Source of the DNA: Monilinia fructicola
Taxonomy: Eukaryota; Ascomycota; Leotiomycetes; Helotiales; Sclerotiniaceae
Length of the DNA: 64,000 bases
Assembly (NCBI GenBank): GCA_008692225.1
Contig: VICG01000018.1
Location: 62,001 to 126,000, forward strand
Direction: 5' to 3'
Below, piece by piece: positions 35,261 to 48,200 of this stretch; positions within the stretch are counted from its first letter, which is position 1; each line of letters begins with the position of its first letter. The position numbers were made by a program, and so were the translations under genes. Under the pieces are notes generated by a model. The model was given only the letters and a program-made list of their open reading frames with translations, made no database searches and was not told where the DNA came from.

Positions 35261-37439
35261 ATAATAATTAAAAAATAAGGAATAGGATCTTATATTGTAG
35301 AAATTGAAGGTTCCCTAATAATAAAAATAATATGATAAGAAAGGTAAAGTATAGGATTTTTTAGAATAATATTATATATAATTAATAATAAAGATTTTAT
35401 AATAGGGGGGAATTAAAATAACCTAAATGAAAAGATTAGTATAAAGTATTTTAATGCTTTTTTAAAAAATAATTAAATTATTCTACTTAATCACTTTATA
35501 ATCTTCTAAATACTTTTAGATAAATACTTTTAATTATTTAGGGTATTAATTTATAATTAAATAAAAGAATGTTAAAAAAATATTATAAAATCCTAAATAT
35601 TATAAAGAATAAATAAATTACAAATAAAGGTTGATAATCCTTTTTACAATATTCCTTATACCTTTTTCCAATTTATTAAAACTATCTTTTTATATTATAA
35701 TATATTCCTATTTATTTTTATAATTAATATATATTAGTTTGATACTTTTAAAAACTAAAAGGTAAAAAGATTTTATAAAGAAAAAACTTTATTTTAATCC
35801 TAAAGATCATATAAATAATTAATAATCTTATATAAATCAAGAGTAATTGTAATGTAAAAATAATTTTTGTAATATATATAATAACTTTTTATAATATTAA
35901 TATTATTAATATAATTATTATTATTATTCTTTAAGCAAAGTAATTTAATATGATAAAAACAAGGATATTTACAATAAACATTAGGAATAAAAACAAAAAT
36001 AATAAAACGATATAATTATTCAATAATTATTCATTGAAAAGATAATCTTTCCTTCTTTATAATAATTGCCTTTATATTATTATTATCCTTTATATTAACA
36101 ATCTTACAAATACAAAAAAGCGAGTATTATTTACAATAAAAATAATTGATTAGCTATATTTCTACATTCTTAGAAAGCAATTTACATTTCTCTAATTAAT
36201 TTTAAACCTTTAACTTTATATTTTTAATAAAGAACTTTGTATTAATCCTATAATTATTAAAACAATAATAAATTCTATATTCTTAAGAAAATACCTAAAG
36301 TAATTAAATTAATAGATATTTTCCAATTAATAGTTAAAATATATTCATAATAAAAGATCTTATAGAAATAGCATTATAATATAATCCGTTATTTAATAAT
36401 CTCTTAAATCCCTTATTAAAATCAGTTAATCTCATTTGATTAAAATTAAAGCAATTAACTTATCTAAAAAAAAATTAATAAAATCTATATTAATATTAAC
36501 AAAACGTTTAAAAAGATTAGTTTTATTTATAATAATAAAAAAATACTTATATTTCTATTTTTAATTATATAGACTTTAATAGTATAATCTTGCTTTAATT
36601 ATTTAAATTTTTTTTTAATGATTTAAATAGTATATTTTGAATGAATAAAAATAATAGAATTGAAGATATTAAGAACTATTTCAATATACTTTTATAAAGT
36701 TTTTTATATAGATTAAAAAGTTATATTTTATTTATTAATTACATCTTTACTATATTTATAAGATTAAATATTTACCCATTAGATTAAGTGATCAAATATT
36801 ATTAGCGCTTTAAATAAGCTTTTATAAGCTCTACTACATTTTATACTTAAATACTTAAACGCATTTCTTACTTTTTTATTATGTATTTAATATATTTTAT
36901 TATAGAAAAAAGGTATTATATAAATGCTTATTTACACTTATTGACAATTAATAATTATTCTAAAAAATTAATAATTCAATATCCCTTATTCAATCTCAAA
37001 TAAATATACTCTCTTTATAGTTTCTTTTTTCTTTATTCTTAAATTCGATCCTTAATAATAACCTCATTTAATATATATATTAATAATCGTATTAATGTAT
37101 AAATATTTATTTCTATATTAATAAAGGATTATATTCTATTAGCTTCTAATAGATTAGCTTAATCTAAAAGGTATATTATACAAAAGTAATCCTATAATTT
37201 TATTATATCGAAAATAAAGAATAAACCGAAAATCCATTTTGATTCTAATACTCGATTTTGAATATATAAAGTATTTTATGCTTTTCTATTAGAGGTTATA
37301 TATCATTCTTAATTTATATATATACTATTTTTTTATTTTGTTGTAAAAGTAGAGTCATTTAGCCTACTCGAATATAATCTATTATAACCCTGAATTGCTC
37401 TTATTAGTAATCCTTGTATGCTCTTATATAACTGAACCT
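35261..37439. other. AT-rich DNA, no gene seen
   Basis: No readable protein motif, RNA gene or ordered repeat was detected in this stretch. Confidence 0.5.
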
Positions 37440-38334
37440 TCGTGATAATGTTATATATAGTTAAGTTATCAATAATTATATAATATACTTATTCATTAAT
37501 TAAATAAAATAAACAAAGCTTTTTTAGATATAAAATAACAAGTTTTTATTCATAACCTTTTATGAAAAACTTCTTTTTAAAAAACTTTTAAAGAAATTTT
37601 GATAAATTTTTTTTAACATTGTAAATTTTATTAATATTTATATTCCAAACCTTTTAAATACTTTATAATTGTCATCCGTTTTCTTTTTTTATACTTCTAT
37701 TTGATTTAATATATTTTCTAAGACAAATGTTCATTCTTTTTGATCTTAATTTTAAAAACACTATACTTTTATTCTTGATATTCTATTTTTATTTATATTA
37801 CTCCCTTTTATATTCCATTTTCTATATATTATACTTTTTAAATTATATTTTTCTCAATATATTTAAAATATTAATATTAAAAAACATATATATTATAAAC
37901 GAATAAGAAATATATCGAATAAATATTTATACTTATATTTTTTATTGTTTTGAAAATTATAATTCTTTACTATATAACTAAAGATTTATTATATATTTTG
38001 TAGAAAATAATCATTCATCAAAAATATATAGTTATCTATAATATATAATAATATCTTTTTTCTTTTCTTCTTAATATACAGATAAAATGATATTTTGTAT
38101 AAGATATTAAGTTATTCTTTAAATAATCTTATATTTTTAATAGATATTTTAGATTTTTATTTTATTATAATTGAAAATATTGTAAAGATTTTACTTTTAA
38201 TATCTTTAGATTATATACTTTGTATAATCCTTTTAAAAGATTTAGTTTTATAGAAAATAAGATCATTATTAAAGTTGCTAAATTCTTTATTCCTCTATCT
38301 TTTATAAAGCAATCGGAATGATAAATGATAGATA
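37440..38334 (+). repeat. Dispersed repeat R2, copy d
   Basis: It runs from ATATATAGTTAAGTTAT near 37,452 through the T-rich middle to the ATTGTAAAGATTTTAC and TTTAGATTATATACTTTGTA blocks near 38,180-38,225, which align with 2,620-2,660 of copy a. It abuts the GC-tipped TIR element at 38,335. Confidence 0.6.
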
Positions 38335-39357
38335 TAGAAGAATCCACGGGCCAACTGAACACACTGGCTAACTGAACAGTCTAACCTAATCAGGTCACCG
38401 CTTTCAAGCTTCAACCTAAATTTCTACTATTATTATATCATTATATTCAATATTCAATTAAATTATAATAATTATACTTCTTAAACTAATCTTTATATAT
38501 TATACAATTAAACTTATTACTTTTTCTTAATTATATTATTCAAATTTTATAAAAAACTTAAAAATGAAAATTAATAATATTTTTCTAAAATAAAAAAAGA
38601 ATATTTTTTGATTTTCTTAAAGTTTATGAAATATTATTTTATAGTATTTATATTTAAATAAAATCTATAACTATTTAATATAACCGTATATTATTTTTTA
38701 TATAATCTTGTTTTTATATAATCTTTTTTTTATATACTCTTATTTTTATTTTAAATTTGAATAATTTTTTATATATTATATTAATTTAAGTTTATTATTA
38801 GTTTATTTATTAAATTAGATTATAATTACTTTTTTTATAAATATATAAAAATATAATTAAAAAATATAGTTTTTTTATAAATATTGAAAATCTTTATAGT
38901 TTCTTTTTAAAGAAACTTAATCTTTTAACTTATTCTATTTTTAAAAAAATTATTATTAGTTTTAATTAATAATTTTAATTTAATAAAAGAAGGCTTTATA
39001 GATATACTTATGAAAAAGTAACTTATATACTTTCCATTAATTATAGTAAAATTGAAAGATTTAATATTATATAGTTGTTTTTATATTTAATATATATAGA
39101 TTGAATAAATAGATCTATTAAAAAAGCTTTATTATTATAAATCTAAAATTATAAATTATTTTTTAAAGATTTTTTATTAATTAGATTAAAAAAAAGATAT
39201 ATAATTCAAAGTAGCATTATTATAAAAATATATATAACAATAATAAAGTATTAAAGTTAAATATACCTTTGAAAATAGAATATTGCCTGTACAATACCTA
39301 AAAGGGTCTAGCGCGTTCAGTTGCTCAGTGTGTTCAGTTGGCCCGTGGATCCTTCTA
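38335..39357. mobile_element. TIR element (family T) with nearly perfect GC-rich ends, 1,023 bp
   Basis: The left end reads TAGAAGAATCCACGGGCC then AACTGAACACACTGGCTAAC. The right end, reversed, reads TAGAAGGATCCACGGGCC then AACTGAACACACTGAGCAAC. The inverted repeat extends for about 50 bp and contains two AACTGAAC motifs. The interior is ordinary RIP-like AT-rich DNA with no open frame; two short frames on the - strand at its ends only translate the TIRs. The target duplication is unclear. It is a non-autonomous DNA element of unknown superfamily. Confidence 0.75.
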
Positions 39358-40097
39358 ATTATTAAGTTAATTAGAATAAACATTGTATATTAAGCTTATA
39401 TATTTCTTTAACTTTAATAATTATAATATCTTTAAAATATCTATAAATATTGATTTACTATTTTAAATAGATAGAATTATATATCTTTCCAATAAGGATT
39501 GAATAAAAATAAAGATTGATCATTTTCAAATAAAATTGTTTTTTCAATTTTTCACTTATTTAACTTTGATACTTATAAAAATTAGTATGAATATATATTA
39601 TATTTTAATTTGAAGATTTTTTAAAAAGTATCTATTTCTAAATCCCTATATTTTGAAAATTTCAATTTGAGAAAAGAAATAAACTATTATAAGTATTTAA
39701 TTATTATTAGTATATATAGAATACTATAAGATTTCAAAGTTTTACTTTATAAATATAATAAATAAAGTAAAAGAATAAAACTTAATAATGTTTTTAAATT
39801 GTATATATTAGATTTATAAATACATCTTTACTATATCGTTATTGATAATTTATAATAATATATTTGGAATTTTCTATATAAATATATAGATTTAAGAATT
39901 CTAAATGAGATTGTATCTAATAAATTATAGATAATTATTTCTATAAAAAAGAATATAATGAAAAAGATTAAAAGAAGGTTAATCAAAACATATTAGGATT
40001 ATTATATTACAATTAGAATATGAAATCTACACTAAAAGTATAAATTAACTATATTAGTTAATCTTTTATGAAAAAATTATATATTAATTATATTAAT
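39358..40097. other. AT-rich DNA, no gene seen
   Basis: Nothing beyond short AT-rich words was detected between families T and M. Confidence 0.5.
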
Positions 40098-40480
40098 AGT
40101 GAGTCACTCTCATACTTTAAAAAGTCGAATTAATTACTTTTATACTATAGAATTCAAAATGATTTTGTTATAATGCCATTTAGGTCCTAAAGTATAAAAT
40201 CTAAATGTTTAATTAAAAATTTCTAAAGCTTAATTATTCCGACTATTTCGAAAGTGATCAACCATGTCGATTATTTCGAAGATGATTAACCATTTCAACT
40301 CATTTCATTCTAGCTATTCCAATCCGGTCCTTTTATTCCAATCCCTTTATTCTAGCCCTTTCATTCCGGCCATTCCATTCTAGTGATTCCATTTCTAAAT
40401 TGTATAACTAATTTATCAATATAGATTCTACTATAAAACCGTTAGATTCTATACTTTCTAATTCGATTATATTATAGAAT
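40098..40480 (-). mobile_element. TIR element family M, copy 2 (truncated, reverse orientation)
   Basis: The left end reads AGTGAGTCACTCTCATACTT, AAAAAGTCGAATTAATTA and TTTGTTATAATGCC, matching the reversed right end of copy 1. It is followed by TTCCATT/TTCCAATCC units (40,250-40,395), the reverse complement of the GGAATGG minisatellite. The far TIR is missing and the 282-bp hAT-like element begins immediately afterwards, so truncation or nested insertion is likely. Confidence 0.65.
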
Positions 40481-40762
40481 ACACTAGTAAGTATATAAAC
40501 TTATAAAACGAAAATATACATAATAAGTTTTATGGAAAAAAAATACAGTATTTCGAATTTAAATATTAATCTTAATATATATATCAATTTTTATACAATA
40601 ACATATCTTATAAAAATATATATAAATAATATAATATACTTTGAAAATTTTAAAAATCTCGAATATTAAATTCAAAATATTATAATGAAATGTAAAATTA
40701 TATTTTAACAAAAATAAATATCAACATTTTAACGTTTTATAATTTTATATACTCATTAATGA
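40481..40762. mobile_element. hAT-like MITE, family H copy 2 (282 bp)
   Basis: It aligns end to end with 27,438-27,720. Tips are ACACTAGTAAGTATATAAAC and, reversed, TCATTAATGAGTATATAAAA. The interior shares TATTTCGAATTTAAATATTA-like and GTTTTATAATTTTATATAC-like stretches with copy 1. It is more degraded than copy 1 and no target duplication is visible. Confidence 0.7.
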
Positions 40763-41759
40763 TCCATTTAAGAAATATAAAATCTAAATAATATTATATA
40801 ATAAAATAACTTTGAATTTCAGAATATAAAAAAAATTAATTTCATTTTTGATAGTATAAAGAAATCCATTATTATATTATTAACTTCTATAATTTCCTCT
40901 ATTTAAAAAAAAATTTGTTTTATCTTAATCTTGTCAAGAATAGAAATATATATTATATAACATTATTAAATAGTATAATTTAACATTTATTAAATTATAT
41001 AATAGTATATAAGCAAAATAATAACTTTAATTATTAAATTAAATTTAAGGATAAATGTAGAAAAAAAATATAAAAAACAATTTACATAATAATTCATGAA
41101 CATAATATTGAATTCTTTATATCAATTTAATTCATAATAAACAAAGTATATTTAGAAAATTTCAATCGTATTTTTTCAAAATCCAATTGCTAAAATTAGT
41201 TTTTTTATATGATTTTGAATTTATTATACCAATTATAATCTTATTATTGATCTGTTACTTAATTAATCTTCAAAATTAAATTATTCTATATTAAAACCAA
41301 TTTTGAATATAGTGAAATTGATACTTATTATCTTAAAGATTATAATATATATAAAATCACAAAATCACCTTTAATAAGATAAAATTCTAATTTTTTAAAA
41401 CTATAAAAATATAACAATTTTAAAAGAAAATTTAATATTAAAAGAATTATAATCGCTAAAGACAAACTCTCTTATAAATAATTCACTTGGTAATTATATT
41501 ATCATTCAAAAATATAAAACTAACTATTTATTCCTTTTTGTTTTATTATAATTGAATTTAATTATAATTGTATTAGATAATATTTTATATCAAATTCTTT
41601 ATTATTTCTATAAAACCATTAAGTATTCAATTTTTGGTTTAAAGACTTTTTATTAGTATGATTTGACCTTTGATTGCTAATTTGATTTTTATAGAAAGAT
41701 TTTTTACTTTACTATTGTTTATAGTAAGAACAATAATTTATCATCGATTTATTCCTATA
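40763..41759. other. AT-rich DNA, no gene seen
   Basis: No coding or structural signal could be supported. Confidence 0.5.
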
Positions 41760-42340
41760 TATAACTCAATGACCTAAGACTCTGCGATACATTTACTAAT
41801 TGAAAATACTAAAAGAAAAATTAATCTGTTGAATTATAAATAAAACAGAAACTTTTTATTTATATGTTTTTTTAGAGGGTTTCTTTTTAAAAGTTTCATT
41901 TTGAAAAGAACTTTAAGAAATATTTTTTCAATATTATATGTTATATAATAATTTACATTTTAAATATTTTAAATACCTTATAATCATTATTTTATCTTTC
42001 TTTTTATTTGTTCTATTTCATTTAAAATTGTTTTTGATATATTTATTTATTTTGATTAATATTATTTTTAAAACTTCATACTCTTACTTTTAATATTGTA
42101 TTTATACTACATTTTTTATAATATTCTGTATATAATATATTTTTTGGATTAAATTTTTCAAATTATATATTTTACTAAAAATAAAAAAAGCAAGTCAATC
42201 GAATATTTGAAATATAGAATTATAAATATCGTAGAATATATCTAATAAACCATTTAATCACTTTAAAATATATAGATTTTAAAAAATACAATAACGAATA
42301 TATTATTATTATTAGAAGATTTTTATTAAATAAAATACAA
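41760..42340 (+). repeat. Dispersed repeat R2, copy e
   Basis: It contains GAAACTTTTTATTTATAT near 41,848, the T-rich middle with AAAACTTCATACTCTTAC near 42,070 and the TTTTGGATTAAAT stretch near 42,140, in the R2 order. No coding capacity. Confidence 0.55.
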
Positions 42341-44899
42341 GGTATTTAAAACTGGGTTAAAAGGGAACTCTTTAAAAATATTATTAAGTTTTCGATTAGA
42401 TTATTTACTGAAATAATTTAATAAATATAATATCAAATTGAATTTTAATATTTAAAAAATATATCTAAAAAGTCTTCAAAATTTGGATTATATATATTAA
42501 ACAAAAGGAATATAGTATATTATTATAAAATGAAATAATAGAAAGAATTATATATATTAAAGATATAGTTAAGATTTGAAATAAAAACCTTTTTTAAGAA
42601 AAATATTTTTTCAAAATAAAGAAAAATAATTTTTTTAGATATATAAGTATATATAGGATTATATATAAATTATTAATTCTTTATTATATTCGTAATTCTA
42701 AAATCCATTTTGATTGAATAAAAGCTTTTAGTTTAAAGTTTCTAAATAATAAAAGTTTAAAAAAAAATTTAATACAATAATTTTTGATTTACAAATTACT
42801 ATGCTAAATAAAATATTTAATATTAGATTTATAATATTTATAAACAATTAAAAAAAATGTAAAAAACCTTATATGTAATCATATTTGAATATATGGGACA
42901 TTTTTTTAAATTGAGATTAAAAAGCTAATAAATTAAATCATTATATATAAAGTTAAAATAAAAAAGATAGAAAGAAAGAAGAATGGGATGTCTAAAGATT
43001 GTATAGAAGATTTAAAAGTTGATAATATTTAGATAGAATCAAAGATTAATTTTTCATTTTGATTGTTTGAAAAGAATATTGAAAGTAAAAATTATCCCAA
43101 ATATAAGAATTCAATTTTTTCGGAGTAGGCTTAGAGGTATAATCAATTAACATTGTTCTATTTATTTTCATAATGATTTCAAAAATCTTAATATAACATT
43201 TCATTGAATATTTAAGGTTTTAGATATTATATATTATAATTATAATCTTATTATATTAGCAGAAAATATATTTAATATAATTATTTTTTAATGTTTTAAG
43301 GGAAATTCTAGTAATTAATTTAGGAATTGAATATAAATTAAAAAGTATAAATTTGTACAATTTAAAAGAAAATTATATCTCTACTTTATTTTTTAATACT
43401 TTGTTTTTTTAATCTTGGTATTATATTAGAATTTACTAGTAGATGTAAAGAGGTTAATATGAATATTGTAGTTAATATTTAGCAGCGAAAATCATTTAAC
43501 TATTCTTTTATTAGATAGAAATATTATAAAAACAATTTTTGATTATTATTATTTTATAATAAAGCTTTTAATTAAATTTAAAGAAAGATTTCTTTTTCTA
43601 ATTATATTATTAAAATCAATAGGGATAATCAATCAAAGGTTAATTCGTTTTAATTATAAAGGTAGTGGATATATAATTTAAAAAAAATTATTTTAATAGA
43701 AGAAAAATAGATTAAAAGATAATTAATGCCATTTAATGCAAAGGTTATAGTTTGAATTAATTTGAAATTTTGGATACAATTACAGCTGATTTCGAGATTA
43801 ATTTAAAGTTAATTCGTAAAATTAATTTAAAAAATTAATTCTTTTTAACAAAAATAATCTTAAAAGACCTGCTTTATTTACTATCAAAAACTATTGAAAT
43901 ATATTATTCATTAGTAAGTATACAAATACTCTATTAAGTTTTTATTTAATTTTAATAGAATCTAAAAATGAAATTAATTTATTTAATATTAATAAACTTT
44001 ATATTAAAATTTATTATATTAATTATGAATAAATTTCTGTTATAACTTTATTTGTTAATTTAACACTTGAGAAAAACTATAATAACAAAGTAATGGTTTA
44101 AAAAATTATATTCTAATATAATATTTTAATTTTTTAATTAAAATAATTTCTTGCGATTATTAGTTTCCAAAGTAATAAAACAATATATATCTATATATAA
44201 TCAAAACATTTTTTAAATATATAATTATACTATTAATCTTACATTCTTTAATATTATTTTTGGATTTAATTATTCTTATATTATTAAAAGAAGATGAATA
44301 ATATAGTATAATATTATATTGAAAGTTACTATTAATAAATTAATTCTTCAGAAGAATTTATATTAATATAATAAATTATTTATTTATTTTATTCTTATAT
44401 TAGAACGAAGAGATTAATTTATAGCACTAAATTAAAGGATTAAGTCTTATATTATTAAAAGGGATTTTATATAGTAATACATAATTTATCTAATTCTTAT
44501 TATTATATATATACAATTGATTGTTTTAAAAATGAAGAATTCATTAATAGAAATAAAGTTTATAAAGTATAAGTTAATATTATTAAAATTGATTGCTTTT
44601 ATCTTTTAATCAAAAAATAATATTATTAAATTTTTACGGTATAATTAATGTTGTTTTTTATTTAAAAACAATAAAAAAGAAACCAGATTTAATAAAGAAA
44701 GAATTATATACGATAACTCCTTATTATTTATATTTTTTATTATATATATCTCATTTTTAAAAAAGTATAAATATTATTCCGTTATATAATACTACTCTTG
44801 ATTATTATATTCAATTTGTTAATAATATTCTCAAATTTAGTAATACTTAATAATATAGGTTTTCAGGTTTTCAAAGCATAAAGAAGAAATAAAGATTTA
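42341..44899. other. AT-rich DNA upstream of the + strand gypsy pol fossil
   Basis: By position this should hold the gag part of the gypsy element. The stretch 42,900-43,120 translates on the + strand into a Lys/Arg-rich, stop-interrupted sequence (KKDRKKEEWDV near 42,960) that also occurs near 22,640-22,720, but no zinc knuckle was found. A possible family H tip lies near 43,907 (CATTAGTAAGTATACAAA). Confidence 0.4.
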
Positions 44900-47862
44900 T
44901 ATCAAAAAAACAGTTGAAGCTTAGTTTTATTCGATTGAATTAATCTCCTTATAACTATTTTATTATATTTGTTCGTAATTTTAAAAGAGAAATTCGATTA
45001 TATATTAATTATTAAAGATTGAATATAATTATAGGAATACCAAGTATCTTTTATTATTAACCAAATGGATATTTATTCAACTAATAGAATATAGTATCTT
45101 TATGAAGATTAATATTTAATAAATATTTAATTAAATTTAATTTAGTATAAAGACGAAAAAGAATTTTATAAGATTTATAATTTTTGTATATCTCTTAAAT
45201 ATACTATTTTTTTTATTTAATTTATATAATAGCTTGATTAATTTTTGATATATTATTAATGAGATATTTTTTCATTTTTTTAAAATCTTTAGTATTGTTT
45301 ATTTTAATGATATTATTATTTTTAAATATAATCTTAAAGAGTATAAGGAATATATTTGATAAATCCTTAATAAACTTCTTAAAATAGGATTTTATATTGA
45401 TATTAATAAATAGAAGTTTTATATTATTGAGATTAAATTTTTAGGACTTATTATTTCTATAAATAGTATTAAGTTAAATTCTATAAAGATTGAATCTGTT
45501 TAAAATTAGAGACTTTCAATCAATTTAGCTAATAAATGTTCTCCACTTGAATTCGTTAATTTTTATTAATATTTGATTCTTTTTTTAAAACTTGTTTTGC
45601 TTATAATTCATTAATTTTTAAAAGAACAAATATTTTTTTAAATAGCTAAATGTACATTTCTTTTTTAATAACTTATAGATATATTAATATCAATATATTT
45701 AATATAATATCTCAATTATACTAAGAGACATTTTATTTAAATAGACAAATTAAATCTTATAGTACTAAAAATATTATCTAAAATTGGAAATAATGATTTA
45801 TTATATCTAATTACTTATTTTTCTTATAGAATAGTTATTATTGAATGTGATTATAGAATTTATAATGAAAGGCTTTTAGTAATGATTTATTATTTTAAAG
45901 TTTAGTAGTTGTAATTCTAAAGAACGAAGGAAATTATTAACGTTTTAACCAATCATAAAAGATTTTAATAATGTTTAGAGTAGCGGAATTTAATTTATTA
46001 ATAATATCGTTAGATATAGTATATGTAAGACTTCAACTTTGAGATTACTTATTAGCCGAGGAAGGATAACAATAAAGCGAATACTTTTATTTATTAAATA
46101 AGGAATTGTTTTATTAATAAAGGAGATATTTTATTATTTTAGTAATTTTATATATTTTATATATTTTTATTATTATCCTTATTGAATATTAGAATTTAAG
46201 CTTCTGTAATTATTATGAAATCTATTAAAAATAACGAATTTATATTATCTCTTTAAGAAATAATACTTATCTTTTAGAAGAAAAATTAATTTATTATAAA
46301 AGTGTTAATACTTTAAAAAAAGAATATAGGGTTTTTCTAAAACAAAAAGGGAACAAAGATACCGGCAATCAATTTTCGCTTATATCTTTTGCTTTTCATA
46401 ATATTATAGTAAAGTTTAGATGTTTTATACTAATTATTGTTTTACTAAAATCATTAATAAAGTATAAAATAGATTTTCTATTAATTATTCAAGAATTAAA
46501 TAATCGTTTCTTTTATTTGAATATAATCTTTATTTCAGTGTCATTTTTATTTCAATGTAATTTTTATTTCAATGTAATTTTTATTTCAATGTAATTTTTA
46601 TTTCAATGTAATTGTTATTAGTTAAAAACTGAATATTATTATTAATCAATTTATCAATAATTATTATATGTACAAAAAATCAAATCTTTGAAAACTAAGT
46701 ATTAGGGTTTGTTTACTTTATTTAATATTTCTATACAATTATAGTAATATATAGTAATGAATTTCATTATGAATTTTCCAAAGGTGAATAGATTTAATAT
46801 AGTATTAGTTATGGCTTATTGATTTATTAAGGGATATTATTTTATTCGCTATTTGACTTAGAATCGTAGGATTATTATAAAGAAAACAGTTTATCTTTTT
46901 ATTAGTTAATATATAAGAGTTTTATAGCTTATATAATATTATTATTTTTAATAAAGAACTATAATTCTATAATAAAGTTATTGATTATTTATTTTATTTA
47001 TTATTTATTAAATTTAAGTTATTTATTATCTTTCATTTAGAATTTAATAAGTAATCTAGAATGATAAATTTGGAAATGTAATATTATTCTCAATTATACA
47101 TTTATTATATATAGAATGAATAATCATATTAATTGCTTATAGCGAAATTTTCTTTTAATTATAAAATTTCTTTTATTATGAAAATTATACTTTTTGTTGT
47201 AATTAAAGGATATTACCCTTAAACAAATTTTAATATAAGCTTCAATACACTAAGAGATTAATATAATAAAGATAAGTTTAATAGATGAATAATAATTAAT
47301 TTTGTTAAATAAATAAAAGATATTTAGGTTTATATATATAAAGAGATAAGGTTTTTTAAAGCGAAAATAAAAGGTTTTTTTTTTCAATTAAAAACATTAA
47401 TTACATCTTAAATATAGGGTTAGAGATAAGGCTTTTTAAACTTTTAGAATATTAAAATATATTGATTTTATAAAAAATTTAATAAAAAGAATCAAGAATT
47501 ATGATTTATTAAAATTATTAAATTTTAGTTTATATTATATAAGCTTAATCTTTTTTCTATTATAAAAATTTCTTTTGTTTTTTTTTATAAATTTGTTAGC
47601 ATTGAATTTAATCAATTTCTTTCTTAATTAATAATAGTAGATTATACAATTAATGTTGATTAATCGAAAATTTGAATATAAAGTCAAAGAGATCATTAAT
47701 TCCAAAGAAAGAAGTAAATAAATTAAATATGAAATAAAATAAAAAGGATATTCTTCTAATAAAAAATTCTATAATATTAAAGATGTTATTGATACTAGAA
47801 AGTTTATTAAGAATTTCTATATAAAATATTAATATAAACCTGAACCTGAGGTTGAGGGCTAA
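44900..47862 (+). pseudogene. Ty3/gypsy chromovirus pol fossil: RT, RNase H, integrase, chromodomain
   Basis: Reverse transcriptase lies at about 44,920-45,600: YFNDIIIF at 45,300 stands for the YxDD catalytic box, and FLGLIIS follows at 45,438, 46 codons later as is usual. RNase H lies at about 45,800-46,095 (NERLLVMI, then VLTNHK, then FNFEITY and NNKAN). Integrase lies at about 46,690-47,130 (NFIMNFPKV, then MAY and FIKGYYF, matching the MDFI.LP and DR.TK positions). A chromodomain occupies 47,689-47,862 (EIINSKERSK, KGYSSN, FIKNFYIKYQYKPEPEVEG with one TAA read as Gln). The genuine pol stop is TAA at 47,860. Frameshifts and many TAA codons show RIP inactivation. Chromodomains target such elements to heterochromatin. 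The element is dead. Confidence 0.88.
46527..46611 (+). repeat. 17-bp tandem repeat, five units, between RNase H and integrase
   Basis: Units of TTTTTATTTCAATGTAA start at 46,544, 46,561, 46,578 and 46,595, preceded by one diverged unit at 46,527 (TCTTTATTTCAGTGTCA). The array lies in the linker before the integrase core of the gypsy fossil. The four near-perfect units suggest expansion after RIP. Confidence 0.9.
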
Positions 47863-47865
47863 TTG

Positions 47866-48200
47866 TAACGTTTTTAATCTACTCTATATAAAGTACTTTT
47901 AATTTAATTGTTTAATTTTTTTTTTTTTCTTTTAAAAACCTCGCTATTTTCTTAATTTAAAATCTTTTTCTTCAATCGATTCTAAATCCATTACATTTTA
48001 TTATATTAATCTTAATTATTATATGAAACCTAATATTACCTTTTATTTAAACTTGATTAATATATCTAAAATTAATTTATAAATTAAAAAGTTTTTTCAT
48101 TAGTATGATTAGATTAAATTATTTCTATTAATTACGCTCTTTTCTTAATTTTCGAAAGGTTTGTATTATTAAATTTTTTTGGTTATGTCTATGATTTTTG
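47866..48200 (+). repeat. Probable 3' LTR start of the + strand gypsy element
   Basis: Four bases after the pol stop the sequence reads TGTAACGTTTTTAATC, beginning with the TG expected of an LTR, and a short purine stretch (GAGGTTGAGGG at 47,849-47,859) precedes it as a polypurine tract. The right end of the LTR could not be placed; the stated end is approximate. Confidence 0.5.

Noticed and set aside
38165..39383. Two 65-codon frames on the - strand at the ends of family T
   Set aside because: Both consist mainly of the terminal inverted repeat read on the - strand (shared GPTEHTEQLNA or WPVD-type segments); no start context or family.
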